Below are positions 1 through 7,895 of a stretch of DNA of 64,000 nucleotides, piece after piece. Positions within the stretch are counted from its first letter, which is position 1. Each line of letters begins with the position of its first letter. The stretch is from assembly GCA_013140775.1 (NCBI GenBank), contig JABFSA010000061.1, positions 1-64,000 of the forward strand, read 5' to 3'. This DNA is from Acidobacteriota bacterium (lineage in GTDB: Bacteria > Acidobacteriota > Vicinamibacteria > Vicinamibacterales > UBA2999). The notes beneath the pieces were generated by a model, which made no database searches, was not told the origin of the DNA, and worked only from the letters and a program-made list of their open reading frames with translations. The translations under genes and the position numbers were made by a program.

Positions 1-2
1 GC

Positions 3-317
3 ATCCGTTCGGTTGTCGCAGGTGACTACCACACGGCGGCGCTGACCCAGTCCGGCGAGGTGATGACCTGGGGACAGGACGCACACTACGAGACGGGACG
101 CGGGGGCAACGGCGCCGCTCCAGGACGCGTCAAAGGCGTCGTTGGTGCCACGTCGATTGCGGCTGCCCATAGCACCACAATCGTTGTCACGGGCTCGGGC
201 CGGGCCTTCACGTGGGGCGAGGTTCGACCGTGGACTCGGCCGGGGTCGGCGGGGGCATCGAACCTCAGTGGGGGCTCTCCCATCCTTCTCTGGCTCGACG
301 GCCTCGACCTGCCATGA
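3..317 (+). CDS. RCC1-repeat protein, C-terminal fragment (5' end outside window)
   Basis: Open frame from the window edge reads IRSVVAGDYHTAALTQSGEVMTWGQDAHYETGRG, with RCC1-type AGDYHTAALT...G.V.TWG repeats; stop at 317. Confidence 0.7.
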   Translation: MRSVVAGDYHTAALTQSGEVMTWGQDAHYETGRGGNGAAPGRVKGVVGATSIAAAHSTTIVVTGSGRAFTWGEVRPWTRPGSAGASNLSGGSPILLWLDGLDLP

Positions 318-331
318 GGTGATTCCCCGCC

Positions 332-362
332 CGGGAATCGGGATCCGGGATTCGGGACTCGG
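332..362. repeat. Tandem heptamer array (CGGGAAT CGGGATC CGGGATT CGGGACT CGG) with inverted first unit (GATTCCC 321-327 / GGGAATC 333-339)
   Basis: Read directly: 7-bp period over about 4.4 units in the spacer after the RCC1 ORF. Confidence 0.75.
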
Positions 363-430
363 CTTCTCGTGAGCCGTTTCTTCACTATCTGACGCGTATT
401 CATGTCGGTCCTCACATCCGGAGGTTCGAT

Positions 431-946
431 ATGAATGGACGAAAGGTTGCTCCGCTCCTGCTCCTCCTCTGCACGGGGCTTTCACCCATCGCGGCCCCGC
501 CCCTCGAGGCCCAGTTTGGCGGACTCGGCCGGAGGATCACCGAAGGCGCCAACAAGCCGGTCGCGCTTCCCACAAACGACCCTTCAGTCGTCCCCATAAC
601 GGACAAGGTCCTGGAGGGCTTCGAGAGGGCCATGAAGACGGAACTCACCCTTCGCGGTGAGCTGCGCAACGAACTGGAAGCGAGGGACGCGGCGGAAAAG
701 AAGCATGCTGCGTGCAAGCAGGAGGTGGCCGGTTCGCCTGAGGCCCAGCAGATCATCATGCAGCTCGCCAATGTGCCAGAGAACGCGACGACCGAGCAGA
801 TGATGAAAGTGATGGCGCAGATGGCCCAGGACCAGGAGGCGCTGGTGCTGAAGAAGTGCGGCCCTGTTCCGGCGCCCATCAATACCGCGCAGCGGTTGCT
901 CGACATTGAGCAGAGAGCCGCCGCATCCGCCGGCCCAATCAGGTAA
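431..946 (+). CDS. Hypothetical secreted protein
   Basis: 171 aa ORF with N-terminal signal peptide (MNGRKVAPLLLLLCTGLSPIAAPPLEAQ); co-oriented with the next genes. Confidence 0.65.
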   Translation: MNGRKVAPLLLLLCTGLSPIAAPPLEAQFGGLGRRITEGANKPVALPTNDPSVVPITDKVLEGFERAMKTELTLRGELRNELEARDAAEKKHAACKQEVAGSPEAQQIIMQLANVPENATTEQMMKVMAQMAQDQEALVLKKCGPVPAPINTAQRLLDIEQRAAASAGPIR

Positions 947-963
947 TCGTCCGGAGGTGTGAC

Positions 964-1302
964 ATGAACAGACGAACACGCATTACCTGTGGGCTCTTGC
1001 TGGCCATTGCCGCGGTGACACCTCAGGTGAGCCTGGGCCAGGCGGTGACACCCCCGGTGGTCACGGTACAGGGAACCGGATTCACGGCCGACCAGTACAG
1101 GTTGTTGGGAGAACGGGCCGCCCCATTCTGTGAGTACCTGTTCTCGCTGAAACGCGACGGAAAGCCGCTTCCCACGGGAGACGTGCGCCTTCCTGGTGCA
1201 GGGGAGGGCTACGTTTACACGGTAGGCGAAGTGATTGCGCTCACCGCAAAATGCGACGCCATCGTGCCCTTGATGCAACAGCTCGCGAAGCCCGTTCGCT
1301 GA
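964..1302 (+). CDS. Hypothetical secreted protein
   Basis: 112 aa ORF with signal peptide (RITCGLLLAIAAVTPQVSLGQA). Confidence 0.6.
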   Translation: MNRRTRITCGLLLAIAAVTPQVSLGQAVTPPVVTVQGTGFTADQYRLLGERAAPFCEYLFSLKRDGKPLPTGDVRLPGAGEGYVYTVGEVIALTAKCDAIVPLMQQLAKPVR

Positions 1303-1315
1303 GCAGCCCGTTCCC

Positions 1316-2095
1316 ATGAACGCTCTCTCCGCGCTGCTGCTCGCGCTCGGTCTGGCGTCGCATCCCACGACTCCTGGGATGACTTGGAGCCGCGCGCCGA
1401 TGGCGACAAGCGGGCCACTGGCCTACGTGGACGTGATCGTGGTGCGGATGGACCCGGGCCGACTGCAGTTTCAGCTTCAGAGGGAAATGCGCGACTACGG
1501 CCTTCAAGCGGCCTGGACCATCGACATGATCCCGGACCATGGCGTCGTTGCATTCAACGCCGGCCAGTTCATTGGAGGCTTTCCCTGGGGTTGGCTGGTG
1601 ATGGATGGTGTGGAGCAGCAACCTCCCGGGACCGGAAGTCTTGCGATGTCCTTCGTCGTTGACCACAACGGGAAGGCGTCGCTGCTGGCACCCGACGAGG
1701 TGCCCGCGCCACGGGGGAAGATCCAGTTCGCCTTTCAGTCGTATCCGATGCTCCTCAGCGGAAACGCGGACTTGCCGTGGGAACTACAGGCGCCCGGCCG
1801 AGGGGTGAGACTCACGCATCGCGATTCGCGGCTCGCGCTTGGCCTTCGTGCCGACGGTTCGGTCATCGTGGCACTCACCCGCTTCACCGGCGCGGGCGCC
1901 ATCGGTGAACGCCTGCCGTTTGGACCGACCGTCGCGGAGATGGCGGAGTTCATGCGCTCCCAAGGCTGCGTTCGCGCGATGATGCTCGACGGGGGTCTGT
2001 CGTCACAGCTCGCGCTTCGAAATACCAAGGGATCGGTCGAGCGCTGGCCAAATTGGCGCCCGGTGCCTCTTGCCGTGGTTGCCCTCGCGCGCTAA
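1316..2095 (+). CDS. Phosphodiester glycosidase (NAGPA-like) family protein
   Basis: 259 aa; VAFNAGQFIGG...ALGLRADGSVIVALTRF...AEFMRSQGCVRAMMLDGGLSSQLAL resembles the NAGPA-domain pattern. Confidence 0.75.
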   Translation: MNALSALLLALGLASHPTTPGMTWSRAPMATSGPLAYVDVIVVRMDPGRLQFQLQREMRDYGLQAAWTIDMIPDHGVVAFNAGQFIGGFPWGWLVMDGVEQQPPGTGSLAMSFVVDHNGKASLLAPDEVPAPRGKIQFAFQSYPMLLSGNADLPWELQAPGRGVRLTHRDSRLALGLRADGSVIVALTRFTGAGAIGERLPFGPTVAEMAEFMRSQGCVRAMMLDGGLSSQLALRNTKGSVERWPNWRPVPLAVVALAR

Positions 2096-2105
2096 CACTA
2101 GCGCG
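2088..2105 (+). terminator. Putative terminator hairpin
   Basis: CGCGCTA-ACAC-TAGCGCG, perfect 7-bp stem overlapping the stop codon; no T-tract. Confidence 0.35.
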
Positions 2106-2160
2106 CCCTTCCCGCGCGAGAGATTGAGCCGGATTTTGCGAGTCTGACGCGTATCGCACC

Positions 2161-2592
2161 ATGACGATCACTCAACTTCGACGAACCGGAAGGATGCTCG
2201 CGATCCTGACGATCACGGTTGCCGGAGCGGCCGGCGCACGTGGCCAGGAATCGAAGGGCGACATGTGGGAAACCACCACGCAGATGTCGATGGAAGGCCT
2301 GCCCTTCAAGCCGCCGGCAAACACGGCAAAAAGCTGCTCCTTCAAGGAATGGAAAGAGCCTCCCGGCGGTTCGGATCGATCGCGCAACTGCAAGAGCTCG
2401 AACATGAGGACGACGGGGAGCAAGGTGACCTGGGATGTGGCCTGCACCGGGCCCACCATGACCGGCACCGGCGAGCTCGTCCGCGAAGGGACGGATGCCT
2501 TCAGCGGGACGCTCAAGTTCATGTCAGCCGACGGCAACATGACCATCACGCTCAAGGGCAAGAAGGTCGGCGGCTGCGATAATCCGCAGTGA
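2161..2592 (+). CDS. DUF3617-like secreted protein
   Basis: 143 aa; GDMWETTTQMSMEGLPFKPPANTAKSC...W.VACTGPTMTGTGELVREGTDAFSGTLKF pattern. Confidence 0.7.
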   Translation: MTITQLRRTGRMLAILTITVAGAAGARGQESKGDMWETTTQMSMEGLPFKPPANTAKSCSFKEWKEPPGGSDRSRNCKSSNMRTTGSKVTWDVACTGPTMTGTGELVREGTDAFSGTLKFMSADGNMTITLKGKKVGGCDNPQ

Positions 2593-3128
2593 TGAAGCCT
2601 GCAAAGCTCAGAGTTGCGGCGGCGGGCGTGTGGCCTCTCGCGGGCGCCCTGCTGATATGCAGCGCAGTGGCGGCATCCGCGCAGGAGTCGCTGATGCGCC
2701 GGCCGGTCAGTGTCTCTGCGACGCTTGGCAACAGCCCGAAGCTGTACAACGGTCAGTACACCTCGTCCGGGGTGGGTCGGCTGTGCGGCGAAACCGACCC
2801 ACTGCAGTTTTTCGGCGGTCGCCAGTTCATCGCAGAGTTTCCCCTCGACTACAACGGCGGCTCCATCTTCGACCTGAGGTTCAGCTCGAAGACGCTCGTC
2901 GGGTCCGTTCGTGAAACCGGCACCTTCTTCGTCTCGATCACGGTAAAAGCGGCGAACGGTGGCACACCGCCAGCGTATGTCCTCGACACCGAGCGACCCG
3001 CTCCGCGCAACTCCGGGACGGCGTCGCTGAGCGTGGTGAAGGGTGAGGCAACCTTGACCGTCAAAGGATCCGACTCTCTCGGCCAGACACTCGAACTGAC
3101 CGTCACCTGCGGGGTTCCAGGCAAGTAG
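2589..3128 (+). CDS. Hypothetical secreted protein
   Basis: 179 aa with signal peptide; start overlaps the stop of the upstream gene. Confidence 0.6.
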   Translation: MMKPAKLRVAAAGVWPLAGALLICSAVAASAQESLMRRPVSVSATLGNSPKLYNGQYTSSGVGRLCGETDPLQFFGGRQFIAEFPLDYNGGSIFDLRFSSKTLVGSVRETGTFFVSITVKAANGGTPPAYVLDTERPAPRNSGTASLSVVKGEATLTVKGSDSLGQTLELTVTCGVPGK

Positions 3129-3166
3129 TCCGGCTTCGGGCCTCGGCTTAGCCAAGAGCCTTTCCA

Positions 3167-3195
3167 TTGACACAACCGGGCGGCGCTGCTACGGT
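3167..3195 (+). promoter_or_regulatory. Putative sigma70-type promoter of the TonB receptor gene
   Basis: TTGACA - 17 bp - TACGGT, 18 bp before the ATG at 3214. Confidence 0.4.
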
Positions 3196-3213
3196 CCGTC
3201 GGTCGGAGGACAC

Positions 3214-6200
3214 ATGTCAGCTTCGTGCCGAGCCGCCCTCGTTATCTTCGTCTGCAGCGCTCTTCTGTCGATCCCCGCGCCAATTACCGCTCAGACATCT
3301 GATGCCGCCAGCTTGACCGGCGTCGTTCGCGATGCCTCCGGGGGTGTATTGCCCGGCGTCACCGTGGAGGTGGCCAGCCCGGTGCTCATCGAGAAGGTGC
3401 GAACCACCATCACCGATGGACAGGGACTCTACCGCGTGGTGGACCTTCGGCCCGGCCTCTACGCTGTCACCTTCAGCCTGACCGGCTTCAGCACCGTGCG
3501 TCGCGAGGGGCTGGAGCTCACCAGCGGATTCACCGCCACCATCAACGCCGATCTCCCCGTCGGCGACATCGCCGAGACGGTCACGGTCACCGGCGGAAGT
3601 CCCGTCGTGGACCTTCAGAACTCGCGGCAGACGACCACTGTGCAGCGTGCAACGCTCGACGTATTGCCGACGACCGGCCGTATCAACCATCTTGCGGCGA
3701 TCATCCCCGGCGCGACGCTTGCCAGCGCGGCAACGCACAGCGTCGGTGGTCTCGACGAGCGGGGACAGTACGGGATCCATGGCGGCAGTGCTGGAGACAA
3801 CGCGCCCATCATCGCCGGCATGACGCAACGCCTGCAGCAGGGAGCGGCCTTCGTCTTCAACAACCTGGCGTTCGAGCAGGTGAGCGTGGAAACCCAGGGG
3901 ATGAACGCAGAGCGGTCTACCGGCGGCGTCCAGATGACGATGATCCCCAAGGACGGCGGCAACATTTTCTCCGGAACCATTCGGAGCATTCACGCGGCGC
4001 CCAGCTGGCAGGCCAGCAACGTCACGAGCGAGCTGGAGACCAGGGGCCTGAGCAGCACCCCGGCGCTCAAGAAGCATTACGACAGCGGCGGTGCGCTGGG
4101 CGGCCCGATCCTGCGCGATCGACTGTGGTTCTTTGGTTCGGCGCGCTTTCAAGTGAACCAGCAGTACCAGCAGGGAAACTTCTATAACCGTCTGCAGGGC
4201 ACGCTCTTCTATGAGCCCGACACGGCCCGGCTCGCCTACTCGGACGACTATTTCAAAATGTACGGGTTGCGTCTGACGTGGCAGGCGGCCCAGAAGCACC
4301 GCATCGTCGCGTCGTTCGACTCGCAACGAAACCAGTTCCTGTTCGGGCTCCTGGAGATCTTCCCGGCTGGTGGCGCGTTGGCAGCGCCCGAGGCGGTGGG
4401 TGCGCATGTCTACGGACCCAATGTCCTCCCCCTGCTGACATGGACATATGCTGCCAGCTCACGTCTGCTCATCGAGGCGGGCGCATCCGCAAACATCTTC
4501 TACAACAACACCATCCGCCGCCCGGGGGTGGACGACCAGATCATCCAGGTCACCGACCTCGACCGGAACATCCGCTATGGCTCGCGCGCCACAGGGCTGA
4601 CGCATGCCGGCGGCTACCGCGTGCAGTTCAACCGGCAGTATCACCAGCAAGTGTCGATGTCGTACGTGACGGGCTCACACAACTTCAAGGTGGGCTTCAA
4701 CTATGACGACTACCGCGAGGGCCTGCCCGGCCGCACGAACGATGCGAACCAGATCAATCAGGCCCGCTCCTATACGTTCCGGGGACGAACGCCGCAGTCG
4801 GTGACCATCTGGGCGGTGCCGTTCCAGACCGAGCAGCGCGGCCGCGACATTGCCACGTACGTCCAGGATCAGTGGACGATGCACCGCCTTACGCTGAACC
4901 TCGGTGTGCGCGTCAACAATCTGAACGGGTCGGCGCCTGAAACGACGCTTCCTGCCGGCCCCTTCGTACCCGCCCGGTCGTTCCCGGCAGTGAAGGACTC
5001 GCCGAACTACTGGAACATCAACCCGCGTTTCGGCGCGGCCTACGATCTGTTCGGCGACAGTCGCACAGCACTCAAGGTGTCGCTCGGCCGCTTCAATCCG
5101 TACGGCGCCGCTGAAGGCGCGGCCGCTCCCGGCGCGCTGAGCATTCCCGCGGCGAACCAGGCGGCCAGCACGACGCGCACATGGGCCGACGGCAACGGCA
5201 ACTACGTGCCGGACTGCGATCTGCGCAGCCCGGTCGCCAACGGCGAGTGCGGCCCCTGGTCCGACCTTTCGTTCGGGCAGATCCGTGCCGGCAGCACCCG
5301 CTACGCCGAGGACGCGACCAGCGGGACGAACACGCAGTTCTACAACTGGCGATTCTCGACCTCGGTGCAACGCGAACTGGCCCCGAACGTCGCGTTGAAC
5401 GCGGGATACCACCGCACGTGGTACGGCGGCTTCTTCGCCACCGACAATCTCGCCGTCGCGCCCTCTGACTTCAACCCCTACTGCGTCACAGCGCCGTCCA
5501 ACTCGCAGCTGCCGAACGCCGGGGCTTCGGTGTGCGGTCTCTACGACCTTCGGCCGGAGCTCTTCGGCAGGGTGGACAACCTCGTCACGCAGGCGTCCAA
5601 CTTCGGCGATCACTCCCGCGTGTATAACGGCTTCGACCTGACGCTGAACGCCCGCCTGAACGGGGGCGCCGCGTTCTCGGGCGGACTCGCGTCTGGCCGC
5701 ACGGTGATCAACGACTGCTACGTGGTTGACTCTCCGCAGCAGGCACGCGAGGGCTTCTGCGACGTGGCGCCACCATGGTCTGCCGAGACACAGGTCAAGT
5801 TCATGGTCATCTATCCACTGCCGTGGGACCTGCAAGTGAGCGCGATCTACCAGAACATCCCCGGTATCCCACGCGCGGCTTCGTACGTGGCGAGCAACGC
5901 CGAGGTGCGCCCCTCGCTCGGTCGTGACCTGGGCGCCTGCGGCGGCCGTGTGCCGTGCACAGCAACTACCGCCGCGTTCGACCTGTTCCCACAGCGCACC
6001 GAGTATGAGGATCGCCTGCAGCAGGTGGACCTTCGGTTCTCACGCGTCTTCCGCTTCGCGGCGCGGACGCGGCTCCAGGGCGCGGTGGACGTCTACAACC
6101 TGACGAACGCCAGCAACGTACTGAACATGACCACGCGCTACGGTCCGGCGTGGCTGAATGCGATCCAGATCATGGGCGGGCGGCTGATGAAGGTCAGCCT

Positions 6201-6216
6201 CCAGCTCGATTTTTAG
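3214..6216 (+). CDS. TonB-dependent receptor with N-terminal carboxypeptidase regulatory-like domain (Oar-like)
   Basis: 1000 aa; signal peptide, SLTGVVRDASGGVLPGVTVEVASP...VVDLRPGLYAVTFSLTGFSTVRREGLELTSGFTATINADLPVG, then a beta-barrel-like C-terminus. Confidence 0.93.
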   Translation: MSASCRAALVIFVCSALLSIPAPITAQTSDAASLTGVVRDASGGVLPGVTVEVASPVLIEKVRTTITDGQGLYRVVDLRPGLYAVTFSLTGFSTVRREGLELTSGFTATINADLPVGDIAETVTVTGGSPVVDLQNSRQTTTVQRATLDVLPTTGRINHLAAIIPGATLASAATHSVGGLDERGQYGIHGGSAGDNAPIIAGMTQRLQQGAAFVFNNLAFEQVSVETQGMNAERSTGGVQMTMIPKDGGNIFSGTIRSIHAAPSWQASNVTSELETRGLSSTPALKKHYDSGGALGGPILRDRLWFFGSARFQVNQQYQQGNFYNRLQGTLFYEPDTARLAYSDDYFKMYGLRLTWQAAQKHRIVASFDSQRNQFLFGLLEIFPAGGALAAPEAVGAHVYGPNVLPLLTWTYAASSRLLIEAGASANIFYNNTIRRPGVDDQIIQVTDLDRNIRYGSRATGLTHAGGYRVQFNRQYHQQVSMSYVTGSHNFKVGFNYDDYREGLPGRTNDANQINQARSYTFRGRTPQSVTIWAVPFQTEQRGRDIATYVQDQWTMHRLTLNLGVRVNNLNGSAPETTLPAGPFVPARSFPAVKDSPNYWNINPRFGAAYDLFGDSRTALKVSLGRFNPYGAAEGAAAPGALSIPAANQAASTTRTWADGNGNYVPDCDLRSPVANGECGPWSDLSFGQIRAGSTRYAEDATSGTNTQFYNWRFSTSVQRELAPNVALNAGYHRTWYGGFFATDNLAVAPSDFNPYCVTAPSNSQLPNAGASVCGLYDLRPELFGRVDNLVTQASNFGDHSRVYNGFDLTLNARLNGGAAFSGGLASGRTVINDCYVVDSPQQAREGFCDVAPPWSAETQVKFMVIYPLPWDLQVSAIYQNIPGIPRAASYVASNAEVRPSLGRDLGACGGRVPCTATTAAFDLFPQRTEYEDRLQQVDLRFSRVFRFAARTRLQGAVDVYNLTNASNVLNMTTRYGPAWLNAIQIMGGRLMKVSLQLDF

Positions 6217-6250
6217 TGGCCCGCCATATCACCAGGGCAGGCCACAGGAC

Positions 6251-7732
6251 TTGTCAGAGGAGCGACGCATGAAGAGGATGCTGCTGATCGGAGCGCTGGC
6301 TGTCCTGGCGCTCTCGCTCGACCTCGGCGCGCAGGATGCGCGAGGGGTGGTGGATGCGGCGAGCCGGGCCATGGGCACGGCCACGCTGCAGGGTGTGTCA
6401 TACAGCGCCACCGGCTCGAGCTACTCGGTGGGCCAGAACTACACCGCCGGAGGGGCGTGGCCCCGCTTCACCGTGTCGAAGTACGACGCGGCCCTGAACT
6501 TCGGCGTCCCGGTGATGCGCGAAGAGTTCCAGCGCGTGGACGACGAGAACCCGCCGAAAGGCGGAGGCGCCGGCCCCTACGTACCGGAGAGTCAGCAGGG
6601 CGGCATCCGTCCGATCCCGTTCGGTCCGCAGACAACGCGCGCAATGCGTGACGGGCGGACGGAGAATGGCGCGCTGCTGATCTGGCTGACACCGCATGGC
6701 TTTCTCAAGGGCGCGGCCGCAAACAACGCTACCGTGCGGGCCGGCCAGCGCGGCGTCCAGGTTGTGTCGTTCCCCGCCTTCGGCGGCAAGTACACGATCA
6801 GCGGCACGCTCAACGCGCAGAACCTGGTGGAGCGCGTCGAGACCAAGGTCTCGAACCCGATGTACGGCGACATGGCGCTAGAAGCTCTCTATAGCGACTA
6901 CCGCGATGTGAACGGTGTGAAGTTCCCGATGCACATCGTGCAGCGTCAGGGCGGATTCCCCACCTTCGACCTGCGGGTGAGTAATGTGCAACCCAACAGC
7001 GACCAGGCAGCCAGCCTGACCGCGCCGCCACGCCCAGCGGGTGCGCCGGCAGCCGAGGGGCCTGCCCGCGCCACAGCCAAGGAGCTTGCGCCGGGCTTCT
7101 GGGCGCTCGAGGGCGGGATCCCCATGAGTTTCCTCGTCGAGTTCCGCGACCACGTGGTCGTGATCGAAGCGCCGGGCAACGAGGAACGAACCGAGGCCAT
7201 GCTGGCCGAGGTGAAGCGCGTCACGCCGAACAAGCCGATTCGCTACGTGGTGAACACGCATCACCACAGCGATCACTCCGGCGGGCTTCGGGCCGTCGTC
7301 GCCGAAGGGATTCCGATCCTGACGCACCAGTCGAACAAGGCCTACTACGAGAAGCTCTTCCGCAATCCCTCGCAGGTCGTTCCCGACAAGCTGTCGCGCG
7401 CGCCAAAAGCCGCGGTGATCGAGGGGGTGGGCGACAAGCGGGTGCTCACGGACGGCACCCGATCGGTGGAGCTCCTGCACCTCAGCGGGAACCTGCATGC
7501 TGACTCGCTGCTCGTTGTGTACCTGCCCAAGGAGCGGATGCTGCTGCAGGCAGACGCATTCGCGCCACGGCCGCCGGGCGCCAAACCCTTGCCGTCGAGC
7601 CCGTACACGACGAATCTTCTCGAGCACGTGCGGAAGCGAAAGCTCGACGTTGCTCAACTCGTGCACATCCACGGGGGCATGGATCCGTTCTCAGCGCTGG
7701 TTGAGACGGCGAACAGGCGTGGAACGAACTGA
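6251..7732 (+). CDS. MBL-fold metallo-hydrolase
   Basis: 493 aa; NTHHHSDHSGGLRAVV (HxHxDH), GNLHADSLLVVYLPKERMLLQADAF. Confidence 0.88.
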   Translation: MSEERRMKRMLLIGALAVLALSLDLGAQDARGVVDAASRAMGTATLQGVSYSATGSSYSVGQNYTAGGAWPRFTVSKYDAALNFGVPVMREEFQRVDDENPPKGGGAGPYVPESQQGGIRPIPFGPQTTRAMRDGRTENGALLIWLTPHGFLKGAAANNATVRAGQRGVQVVSFPAFGGKYTISGTLNAQNLVERVETKVSNPMYGDMALEALYSDYRDVNGVKFPMHIVQRQGGFPTFDLRVSNVQPNSDQAASLTAPPRPAGAPAAEGPARATAKELAPGFWALEGGIPMSFLVEFRDHVVVIEAPGNEERTEAMLAEVKRVTPNKPIRYVVNTHHHSDHSGGLRAVVAEGIPILTHQSNKAYYEKLFRNPSQVVPDKLSRAPKAAVIEGVGDKRVLTDGTRSVELLHLSGNLHADSLLVVYLPKERMLLQADAFAPRPPGAKPLPSSPYTTNLLEHVRKRKLDVAQLVHIHGGMDPFSALVETANRRGTN

Positions 7733-7745
7733 TCCGAGCGTGGGT

Positions 7746-7882
7746 TCGTTCACGCTTCTCGGCTTCTGACTTCTCGGTTCGCGTTCACGTTCGGTTCGAT
7801 GTCCGGGGTTCGAGTGACCATTTCGAACCCCGAACCGAACCTGAACACGAACCGAGCACGGAGAACTCAGAAGCGTGAACGA
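7746..7882. repeat. Large imperfect inverted repeat / hairpin built from TTC- and GAA-rich short units
   Basis: TCGTTCACGCTTCT-type left arm (7746-7759) pairs with AGAAGCGTGAACGA (7869-7882); inner arms GGTTCGCGTTCACGTTCGGTTCG / CGAACCGAACCTGAACACGAACC; apical GGGGTTCGA / TCGAACCCC. Lies between convergent genes. Confidence 0.85.
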
Positions 7883-7895
7883 CACCGTACTCAAT

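Noticed and set aside
412-1368. 318 aa minus-strand ORF
   Set aside because: Opposes two signal-peptide ORFs with better composition; Ser/Cys/Arg-rich artefact style, although neither strand has strong homology evidence.
3217-4407. 396 aa minus-strand ORF (and 4675-5835) opposite the TonB receptor
   Set aside because: Shadow ORFs in GC-rich DNA; no recognisable motifs.
7691-7894. 67 aa minus-strand ORF across the big inverted repeat
   Set aside because: Low-complexity Arg/Ser/Pro translation of the repeat itself.
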